Positions 57,306-64,000 of a stretch of 64,000 nucleotides of DNA are shown piece by piece (position 1 is the stretch's first letter; every line of letters begins with the position of its first letter). Under the pieces are notes generated by a model. It was not told the DNA's origin and ran no database searches. It saw only the letters and a list, made by a program, of their open reading frames with translations. The stretch comes from Vibrio tubiashii (GTDB lineage: Bacteria; Pseudomonadota; Gammaproteobacteria; Enterobacterales; Vibrionaceae): NCBI RefSeq assembly GCF_028551255.1, contig NZ_CP117029.1, positions 2,480,001-2,544,000 on the forward strand, written 5' to 3'. A program made the translations under genes and the position numbers.

Positions 57306-58670
57306 TTAGCCAAAAGAGGCCCAAATCACCGTGGCGACTAAGATAGGACAAACGAACTTCACATAGGCAGGCCACAGTTTGCCAAACCAGCCTTGAGTAA
57401 ATTCAGGACAACCTTGCTCTAACTCTTTAATCTTAGAGTGACGATTCCATACCCAACCGCCAAATAGGCAGAACAAGAGCGCCGCTGCAGGCTGAAGATA
57501 TTGGGTTGCGACCATCGCCACCAAGCCAAACATAGCTGCAAAGTTGTAAACAATTACGACACTGAACAATGCAATCAAACCACCTAGCACCCAGCTTGTT
57601 GGTGTTCTCTTGGTGTTAAAGCGCTCGCTCACTAACGCAACCGGACACTCCAACATAGAGATAGATGATGTCAGTGCAGCGATGGTCAGTAGTAAGAAAA
57701 ATACAATCGCAAACAATTGGCCAAGCAAGCCTAAGCTATCGAACATAAGTGGTAATACGGTAAACACTAGGGTATCGGAACTAAGCAGTGAGCCATCCTC
57801 AGCGTAAATCTGTACCCCTTTTTGCATCGCGACAAACATGGCAGGCATAACCACAAGGCCAGCAATAAAGGCAACGGCGGTATCGACCAAGGTAACATTC
57901 ATTGCCATCTTAGGCAGGTTCTCTTTCTTGCTTAGATAAGAACCATAGATCAGCATCGAACAACCACCGATAGTTAGCGAGAAGAAGCCTTGCCCCATCG
58001 CCGCTAAGATCAGTTTACGATCCATCACTTTTTCAAAATCTGGAATCAAGTAGTGCTTCAAGCCTTCCATCGCACCATTTTGCGTCATGATGTAGATGAA
58101 TAGCAGAGCAAACAAAACAAATAGCGCGGGCATCAGTCGAGTTGACCACTTTTCGATCCCCTGCTTAACACCACCTTGTACAATGAGCACAGTGAGAACG
58201 TAAAAAGTAATCGTACCGAAAAGGTTGCGCTCAACACTAAAGCCTTTAAACCAAGCGGTCGCAGCTTCCATACCTAAAACATCTGTAATGGCACCAAGTA
58301 AGAAACAAATCAACCAACCGCCGACGATGCTGTAGAAAGCAAGCACGGCACTTGGCACACTTAGGCCAATCCAACCAACAGCGGCACCGACGCGTTTTCC
58401 TGCTGGATTCGCCGTTAGAGAGCGCATACTGTCAACAGGGTTAGCTTGACCATGACGGCCTATCGCCATTTCAACAACCAACATAGGAAAAGCGACCACT
58501 AGGATCATCACGAGATAAACCAGTAAGAAGGCGCCGCCACCGTTACTTGCCGCTTGAGTAGGGAAACCCCATATATTACCTAAACCAACCGCGGCACCTG
58601 CTGCGGCAAGAATAAATCCGAGACGAGAACCAAAATGTTCGCGAGATTGAGAATTGTCTACTTGTGCCAT
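57306..58670 (-). CDS. Sodium-dependent transporter, NSS (SNF) family
   Basis: A 454-residue transporter with about 11-12 membrane segments of the LeuT fold. The N-terminal signature RLGFILAAAGAAVGLGNIWGFP contains the sodium and substrate site of TM1, and the central GQGFFSLTIGGCSMLIYGSYL corresponds to TM6. The family takes up amino acids or related amines with Na+, fitting a marine organism. The substrate cannot be assigned. It is monocistronic, convergent with the rimB-rimK operon. Confidence 0.92.
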   Translation of the reverse strand: MAQVDNSQSREHFGSRLGFILAAAGAAVGLGNIWGFPTQAASNGGGAFLLVYLVMILVVAFPMLVVEMAIGRHGQANPVDSMRSLTANPAGKRVGAAVGWIGLSVPSAVLAFYSIVGGWLICFLLGAITDVLGMEAATAWFKGFSVERNLFGTITFYVLTVLIVQGGVKQGIEKWSTRLMPALFVLFALLFIYIMTQNGAMEGLKHYLIPDFEKVMDRKLILAAMGQGFFSLTIGGCSMLIYGSYLSKKENLPKMAMNVTLVDTAVAFIAGLVVMPAMFVAMQKGVQIYAEDGSLLSSDTLVFTVLPLMFDSLGLLGQLFAIVFFLLLTIAALTSSISMLECPVALVSERFNTKRTPTSWVLGGLIALFSVVIVYNFAAMFGLVAMVATQYLQPAAALLFCLFGGWVWNRHSKIKELEQGCPEFTQGWFGKLWPAYVKFVCPILVATVIWASFG

Positions 58671-58781
58671 ACCACTTAAATTGCACCGATGAACTAGTTG
58701 ACTAGTACATTAATACAAAACGCCAATATTCACAATTAAAATAGCAAATCGTTAGGTAGATAAGGTCAAGTTATAGCCGAT

Positions 58782-60335
58782 TTAACTCGTAACGTTCAGT
58801 TTACGCGTTGACTCTACTAAGTAAGGCTTAATCTTCGCCCTATTTCTTCCACTGTGTTTAGCTTCATAGAGCGCACTGTCGGCCACTAGGAAAATATCGT
58901 GCTGATTATCGAGAGGTTGACTCGCGCAATCAGCAATCCCCACAGACACAGTGACATATTGCGCAGTAGGCGAATGTTCATGGGTAATGGCGAGGGTATT
59001 TATCGCTGAGAGCAACGCATCCGCTTCCTGTTTATTGTTAATCGGTTGCTCGGAGGAAAGGAGGATACAAAATTCTTCACCGCCATACCTAGCAATAAAC
59101 TTGTCACAGCTCGATTTGGCATTAGATAAATGGGTCGCCACTTCACTTAAGATAAAATCCCCTTCAAGGTGACCATAGTTATCGTTGAAAGATTTAAAGT
59201 GGTCGATGTCAATTAAGACGACACTGACATACTGATTTTGAGAGCATGACTTGAGTTGCTGCCAATAGGCTTGGAGTCTACGACGATTACCGACTTTGGT
59301 CAGAGCATCATGGGTCGAAAGCCATTCCAGCTCGCTGCGATTTCGTTCTAACTCACCAAATACCTCATTGATTCGGCTAGCAAAATCTCGCATTTCATGA
59401 GAGATAAACTGATCTTCTTCGGTAAGAATTTTCCGGTCCTTGTTGAAATGAGATAAAGCAAATCGCGCTTGTTTTATCGGCTTGATCATCACGTGTACAA
59501 CACATAAGTTAAAACCAAACATAAACACGGCAAACGCGAGAACGGCAGAAAGCTCTCCCCATGTGATAAACGAAGGCATAGTGACCGAGTGGTTAATCAC
59601 GATGCAAACCGTCGACTTGTTTTGATAATCCAATCGTTCAAGAATGGTAATATTGTCGCGCTTCGCTACTTCAGCCGCCTCAGCTTGCTGCTTGGTGTAA
59701 ATCTCAACATCGATCCCTGTCGCTTGTTTTAACATCCGACCAAAATTAACGCCAATCGGTTTAATAAACATCATAAAACCGCGGTCGCAATCCACTCCGT
59801 CACTGTTACACACTCTCGAAGTGGCAAGAAATGCTGGCTGGTTATTAAATACAAGAAACTTAACCAGCGGCATTATCTTGTCCGTTCTTGATTTCAAGCT
59901 ATCGGCTAGCAGTGAGCCAAACTTATAACGAATCTCTTCAAAGGGGCGATCCCGCTGAGTTTTTGCATCGAAGTGCCTCCCCCAAATCAGACTCACATTG
60001 GGGTCGAAAATGAAGACGCCGCTCAGCTGCTGAGAAGTAAAGGTATGAGGGCTAAGACTACGGTCGGTAAACTCTTGCTCAGGAGACTGGATGAAATCTG
60101 TCACACTTTCCCACGCTGCGTAGTTGATTAACGAGCGAGCTAACTCGGATTTTTGTAGATCAATGACGGTTTTAACTCGGTTCACTTCCTCAGCCTGGAG
60201 GGACTCAACACGATCAACCGCCTCATCATAAGTCCAAATATAACGGAAGGAGAGATAACAAAATACAAAAACACTCGCCATCATCAATGAGGCGAGAACC
60301 GTTAGCTGTTTGAGAGAAAGGTGGGATATCTGCAT
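58782..60335 (-). CDS. Membrane diguanylate cyclase with CHASE4-like sensor
   Basis: A 517-residue protein. TM1 covers about 10-30, a periplasmic CHASE4-like sensor region about 33-255 (AAWESVTDFI, VSLIWGRHF), and TM2 about 262-285. A HAMP-like linker and the GGDEF domain (about 335-510) follow. The active-site loop is GGEEF (418-422), with the substrate segment IDIDHFKSFNDNYGH, so c-di-GMP synthesis is likely. No RxxD inhibitory site is present at the usual spacing. The periplasmic ligand is unknown. Confidence 0.9.
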   Translation of the reverse strand: MQISHLSLKQLTVLASLMMASVFVFCYLSFRYIWTYDEAVDRVESLQAEEVNRVKTVIDLQKSELARSLINYAAWESVTDFIQSPEQEFTDRSLSPHTFTSQQLSGVFIFDPNVSLIWGRHFDAKTQRDRPFEEIRYKFGSLLADSLKSRTDKIMPLVKFLVFNNQPAFLATSRVCNSDGVDCDRGFMMFIKPIGVNFGRMLKQATGIDVEIYTKQQAEAAEVAKRDNITILERLDYQNKSTVCIVINHSVTMPSFITWGELSAVLAFAVFMFGFNLCVVHVMIKPIKQARFALSHFNKDRKILTEEDQFISHEMRDFASRINEVFGELERNRSELEWLSTHDALTKVGNRRRLQAYWQQLKSCSQNQYVSVVLIDIDHFKSFNDNYGHLEGDFILSEVATHLSNAKSSCDKFIARYGGEEFCILLSSEQPINNKQEADALLSAINTLAITHEHSPTAQYVTVSVGIADCASQPLDNQHDIFLVADSALYEAKHSGRNRAKIKPYLVESTRKLNVTS

Positions 60336-60453
60336 TTAAACGTCATACCCTAAAAGCAAGAGCCCGAATTAAACACATTATTCACCAAGTTGTCTATAAC
60401 AAGAGTGCCTAAGCACCCTGTTATGTGATCGCATACCTTGAGCAATCGTTACC

Positions 60454-61197
60454 TTAGATTGTAAAGAGCTGATAATCCTTAAGCTCAGGTATCTTCTTAT
60501 GCAGTTGCTGCTCTTGTTCTGCCATCTGATCCAACGAGTCACAAAATTCTTCACTTTGCTGCTCAACCTCAACCGCATGTTGCTTTAAGCGCTCCGCGAT
60601 ACGCTCTTTCAGCTCACTCATAGCATTGGCCATCTCAGTTAAGTTTAAACCGCCTTCCGCCTTCATCTTTGCCGACATTGCGTTGAACGCACTGGTGATA
60701 AACTCTTCATTAAACAGCGCTTTCGCTTTTTCAAAATCTTCTGCCCATGTTTCGCGCAGTGAAGCGAAAGTGTCCGCTGGCAGTACGAGATCGCCATCAT
60801 TGTAGTAACGCGCTTCCATATCTGCATAGAATTGCTTCATAGATTGCTTCACGCTATCGAACGCTTCTGGAGCATCAAAGCTCACCGCCACGTCATCGAC
60901 GATATCATTGGCAAGCGCTAAACCGTCCTGAGCGATTTTTCTCACGCGCGGTAAGTAGTCATTCAGATTGTCACGGTACTGAGCAATCGCTTGCTGCTGC
61001 TCATTGTCTAGCTCTATCTTCTCACCGTGAATAAGTAAGTTGTTGTCAGCATCGACAACCGCTTTCTCACCACTGGTCTGCACGATTTCAATTCGCTCAC
61101 CATTGAGATGAATCTCATTTTTTAAATCCACTTTACATTGCGCCGCATACGCTTGGCTTGAAAGCAGTATCGGTAAGGCAAGTATTACTTTCTTCAT
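60454..61197 (-). CDS. YggN-family (DUF2884) periplasmic protein
   Basis: A 247-residue protein from the ATG at 61197 (MKKVILALP), with a signal peptide of about 19 residues ending QAYA. The mature chain opens with CKVDLKNEIHLNGERIEI, a DUF2884/YggN feature, and continues as long charged helices (around 75-240) with a coiled-coil-prone C-terminal part. Two Cys (near 22 and 218) could form a disulfide. The function is unknown. It lies 55 bp after a GreA/GreB C-domain-like gene on the same strand. Confidence 0.8.
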   Translation of the reverse strand: MKKVILALPILLSSQAYAAQCKVDLKNEIHLNGERIEIVQTSGEKAVVDADNNLLIHGEKIELDNEQQQAIAQYRDNLNDYLPRVRKIAQDGLALANDIVDDVAVSFDAPEAFDSVKQSMKQFYADMEARYYNDGDLVLPADTFASLRETWAEDFEKAKALFNEEFITSAFNAMSAKMKAEGGLNLTEMANAMSELKERIAERLKQHAVEVEQQSEEFCDSLDQMAEQEQQLHKKIPELKDYQLFTI

Positions 61198-61252
61198 TGT
61201 CATCCCACTCAATTGATTGGTCACGAGCATATCAAAAATGGCTCAAAGTTTG

Positions 61253-61729
61253 TCAGCAGATGGTTTCTATCTCGTAGCTATGCTCGATGTCACCAACTCT
61301 ATAACTGATTTCATCTTCCACTTGTTTCGCTTTTAGAGCCTGTCCAAGCGGAGAGTCAAACGTTACCAGCACGATTACATGTTGTTGAAACTCGACTTTG
61401 AGGCCGCCCGCACAAGGGGAAAGAAAGAACCAGTGGCAATCATCTTCCACATCAAGCAGTGACACTAAGCAACCCAACCCAACGGCTTGCGGTTCCTGCG
61501 GTAGTACCAAATTAGTCAGAGCCTGAATTTCTTGTTCACACTCCTGTACCCGCATCGCTTGACCATGCGCTAAATAAGACGCCTCTAGCGCTAATGTATC
61601 ATATTTGTGCTCAGGGACCGTCTCTTCGTCGGTCGCGGACTCGATCGCTCTTTGTGCTGAGCTCACTGCAATCTCTAACTTACTTTGCAGTTGCGAGAGT
61701 ATTACTTGCCGCAGCTCTAATTTATTCAT
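61253..61729 (-). CDS. GreA/GreB C-terminal-domain-like protein
   Basis: A 158-residue protein from the ATG at 61729 (MNKLELRQ); a longer frame to 61846 overlaps recQ and adds a hydrophobic stretch with no support. The C-terminal half (about 85-158) has the FKBP-like GreA/GreB/Rnk fold signature: VGLGCLVSLLDV, FFLSPCAGG, VTFDSPLGQALKAKQVEDEISYRVG. The N-terminal half is helical and shorter than the Gre coiled coil, and the acidic tip pair of GreA is not evident. It could bind RNA polymerase like Rnk or Gre without cleavage stimulation; this is inference. Confidence 0.75.
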   Translation of the reverse strand: MNKLELRQVILSQLQSKLEIAVSSAQRAIESATDEETVPEHKYDTLALEASYLAHGQAMRVQECEQEIQALTNLVLPQEPQAVGLGCLVSLLDVEDDCHWFFLSPCAGGLKVEFQQHVIVLVTFDSPLGQALKAKQVEDEISYRVGDIEHSYEIETIC

Positions 61730-61808
61730 ACTAAAATCGTGTTCCATTGCTCTGATAGCCATTAGAATACCTGTGACCAACGCAGAAGAGAATAGCAGGA
61801 ATAGCCCG

Positions 61809-63746
61809 ATGGACAGTTCGCCCCACCAGTCAGCCATAGCACACACGCTTCAACACACATTTGGCTTCGAGAGCCTAAGAGGCGGACAGCAACAAGCGAT
61901 TGAGACCATTTTGGACGGGCGATCCTGCGCAGCGATTTTTCCTACTGGTTCAGGGAAATCTTTGTGCTATCAATTACCGGCTACCCTGCTGCCAAACCTG
62001 ACTTTGGTCGTCTCCCCTCTGCTCGCGCTAATGAAAGACCAACTCGCTTTTTTACATAGCAAGCAAATACCCGCAGCTTCGATCGACTCAAGCCAAAGCC
62101 GCGAAGAGACGCTCCAAGTGATGGAACAAGTCAGGCGTGGTGAGATTAAAATCCTCATGATCTCTGTTGAGAGACTGAAGAACGAGCGTTTTCGTCAGTT
62201 TATCTCTCAAGTACCAATCTCGCTGTTGGTGGTCGATGAAGCGCACTGTATTTCAGAATGGGGACACAACTTTCGTCCAGATTACCTAAAGCTGCCTCAG
62301 TACTTAAAAGAGTTTCAGATCCCTCAAGCATTACTGTTAACGGCAACAGCGACTCAGTCGGTGATTGAAGATATGAGAGACAAGTTTTCGATCGCTCAGC
62401 AAGATCTTGTTGTGACTGGCTTCTACCGAGCAAACTTAGATATCAGCGTTGTTCCTTGTGAAGAGGACGACAAAACAGAGCAGTTGCTCAACCTTATTGG
62501 CCCTGAACCTACCGCGCCGACGGTGGTTTATGTAACGTTACAGCAAAGCGCAGAAACAGTTGCTAAACAGCTGCTCAAGGGTGGTGTCAATGCTCACGCG
62601 TATCACGCAGGGATGAAACCCGAAGTTCGTGAATCTATCCAAGACCAGTTTATGCGTGGCGAGATTGACTGCATTGTTGCCACCATAGCGTTCGGCATGG
62701 GTGTCGATAAATCGGATATTCGTCGTGTCATCCACTTTGACCTGCCAAAATCCATCGAGAACTATGCTCAAGAAATTGGTCGAGCGGGTCGAGATGGCAA
62801 GCCGTCTGAGTGTATTTTACTCGCCAACCAAAACGGTCTCAGTACGCTAGAAAACTTTGTCTACGGTGATACCCCAGAGCTCGGTGATATCAACTCGGTG
62901 CTCAAGCAGGCTATAGAGAATACGCCACAGTGGGAAGTGGTCCTTTCGAGATTGTCTTCGGAAACCAATATTCGCCAGTTGCCATTAAAAACCCTGTTGG
63001 TTTACATGGAGATGGCGGGGCTTGTACAAGCCAAGTTCAGTTACTTCGCCGATTATCGATTCAAATTCATCAAAGACAAACAATTTATCATCAGTCAGTT
63101 TGATCCAGCTCGCCAGCAGTTTGTCTCCGCTCTGTTTGACTGTTCAAGCCAAGCTAAGGTCTGGTGTCAGGTTGATTTTGATGCCTTATGGAATCACTTC
63201 CAAGGTGAACGTCATCGCGCGGTTTCTGCCCTCGACTACTTTAACGAAAAAGGGTGGATTGAGCTCGAAAGCAAGCTGATGACCGAGGTCTATACAGTCA
63301 ATAGCCCCGAGCAGAGTCTCGATGCGCTCTGTCAAAACTTGTGGTCACTGTTTAAAGACAAAGAACGTAGTGATGTAGAGCGAATTCACAATCTGCTTAA
63401 CTACTTTCAATCTGAGCAATGTTTAAGTGCAGGGCTCGCACACTATTTCGCAGACTACAACGCCCCGACTGAGTGCGGTCACTGTAGTGTTTGTCGTGGC
63501 GCTATTGCCACTTTGCCTCAGCCTGTCGTAGCTGAGTACAGCTTTGAACAGGTCTCAACGTGGTTGAAGAACCTCGAAGACAAAGCTAAAGGAAAACTCT
63601 CACCTCATCTTAAAACTAAGTTCCTTTGCGGTATCACCACGCCACTTTTCACTAAGATCAAGGCTCGCTCTTTACCTGGGTTTGCCAAACTGGAGTCTAC
63701 TCCATTTGCTGATGTCCTAGCGCAAGTCCAGAATATAGAAGGTTAG
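61809..63746 (+). CDS. RecQ-family ATP-dependent DNA helicase
   Basis: A 645-residue SF2 helicase from the ATG at 61809 (MDSSPHQS), with AGGA 9-10 nt upstream; the frame extends back to 61605 but that part antisenses the divergent gene. Walker A is FPTGSGKS (44-51), the DEAH box is at 143-146, and motif VI reads QEIGRAGRDG. The RecQ zinc site shows CGHCSVC with an upstream Cys (EQCLSAG). No clear HRDC domain is visible at the C-terminus, unlike E. coli RecQ, so it may be a second, RecQ-like helicase rather than RecQ itself. Confidence 0.88.
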   Translation: MDSSPHQSAIAHTLQHTFGFESLRGGQQQAIETILDGRSCAAIFPTGSGKSLCYQLPATLLPNLTLVVSPLLALMKDQLAFLHSKQIPAASIDSSQSREETLQVMEQVRRGEIKILMISVERLKNERFRQFISQVPISLLVVDEAHCISEWGHNFRPDYLKLPQYLKEFQIPQALLLTATATQSVIEDMRDKFSIAQQDLVVTGFYRANLDISVVPCEEDDKTEQLLNLIGPEPTAPTVVYVTLQQSAETVAKQLLKGGVNAHAYHAGMKPEVRESIQDQFMRGEIDCIVATIAFGMGVDKSDIRRVIHFDLPKSIENYAQEIGRAGRDGKPSECILLANQNGLSTLENFVYGDTPELGDINSVLKQAIENTPQWEVVLSRLSSETNIRQLPLKTLLVYMEMAGLVQAKFSYFADYRFKFIKDKQFIISQFDPARQQFVSALFDCSSQAKVWCQVDFDALWNHFQGERHRAVSALDYFNEKGWIELESKLMTEVYTVNSPEQSLDALCQNLWSLFKDKERSDVERIHNLLNYFQSEQCLSAGLAHYFADYNAPTECGHCSVCRGAIATLPQPVVAEYSFEQVSTWLKNLEDKAKGKLSPHLKTKFLCGITTPLFTKIKARSLPGFAKLESTPFADVLAQVQNIEG

Positions 63747-63758
63747 AGGCAGTTAAGA

Positions 63759-64000
63759 CTAAAAGAAGCTGAGTTGTTTCGCCTGCTCTTCCGGTTTAAG
63801 CATAACGTTTAAGCCCAACAGGCGGATCTCTCGGCCCTGCTGGCGCTTCAAAATATCACTCAGTAGCTGCTTGAAATACTCCAGTTCAAGCTGCGGGTGA
63901 ATGTGCTCAATGGTGGTTAATTGAAAATCAGCGAACTTCAGCTTAATACCTTGCTTGATGATGGCTTTGTCAGGCGAGGCTTTTTCTAAACGTTTTTCTA
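63759..64000 (-). CDS. dinB: DNA polymerase IV, C-terminal end (cut by window)
   Basis: The last 80 codons of a Y-family polymerase on the minus strand, running off the window. The visible part is the little-finger domain (IKLKFADFQLTTIEH, LLSDILKRQQGREIRLLGLNV) and a C-terminal beta-clamp-binding tail ending QLSFF. It performs error-prone translesion synthesis. Stop is 12 bp from the convergent RecQ-like gene stop. The start and catalytic palm lie outside the window. Confidence 0.88.
   Translation of the reverse strand, partial: EKRLEKASPDKAIIKQGIKLKFADFQLTTIEHIHPQLELEYFKQLLSDILKRQQGREIRLLGLNVMLKPEEQAKQLSFF

Noticed and set aside
61605..61808. Longer N-terminus for the RecQ-like helicase
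   Set aside because: The extension is antisense to the GreA/B-like gene and not helicase-like; the ATG at 61809 has a ribosome binding site.

Overview
The window is a stretch of core chromosome from a gammaproteobacterium, almost certainly a Vibrio. The protein sequences and gene order (gmhA-fadE-dnaQ/rnhA-gloB-mltD, the rpsB-to-accA supercluster, thiL-nusB-ribH-ribBA-ribE-ribD-nrdR, proBA-crl-frsA-gpt, pepD) fit that family. The species cannot be fixed from the sequence. No rRNA, tRNA, CRISPR array, prophage, transposase or integrase gene was seen.

Layout. 1-5.7 kb: a truncated secreted serine hydrolase, a YafJ-type glutamine amidotransferase, gmhA (LPS heptose) and FadR-controlled fadE. 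5.8-13.1 kb: a TIGR03503-type membrane protein, dnaQ divergent from rnhA, a YafS-like methyltransferase divergent from gloB, mltD with a Yip1-like membrane protein, and a YafD-like EEP protein. 13.1-20.5 kb, minus strand: glnB, a cytochrome c, tilS, accA, dnaE, rnhB. 20.5-34.8 kb, minus strand: lpxB, lpxA, fabZ, lpxD, skp, bamA, rseP, ispC, cdsA, uppS, frr, pyrH, tsf, rpsB. Read in transcription order this runs from ribosomal protein S2 through isoprenoid, phospholipid and outer-membrane biogenesis to lipid A, replication and fatty-acid synthesis. Several internal terminators and the rpsB leader RNA give partial uncoupling. 35-39.1 kb, plus strand: map, glnD and a YaeH-like gene. 39.1-39.5 kb: a low-complexity patch with 17 tandem octanucleotides. 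39.5-45.6 kb, minus strand: pgpA, thiL, nusB, ribH, ribBA, ribE, ribD, nrdR. 45.7-52.1 kb, minus strand: proA, proB, crl, frsA, gpt and a purine permease; the last two carry PurR-type boxes.

52.1-53.1 kb is the least ordinary part. It is a 1-kb interval between the purine permease and pepD with its own transcription unit: a good sigma-70 promoter abutted by a CRP-type site, a roughly 110-nt structured leader, a 28-codon ORF with a strong ribosome binding site, a C-rich 3' segment and an intrinsic terminator. It looks like a small-protein mRNA or dual-function RNA and is the best discovery candidate here.

53.1-64 kb: pepD, a RimB-RimK-aspartoacylase-like operon (ribosomal S6 tail modification), an NSS transporter, a CHASE4-like diguanylate cyclase, yggN, a GreA/GreB C-domain-like protein divergent from a RecQ-family helicase, and the 3' end of dinB.

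Overall this is mostly ordinary housekeeping DNA. Noteworthy items are the small-ORF RNA, the octanucleotide array with its micro-palindromes, a 20-bp exact repeat at two distant 3' ends, a RibBA whose cyclohydrolase half has lost its zinc ligands, and a terminator embedded in a convergent coding region.
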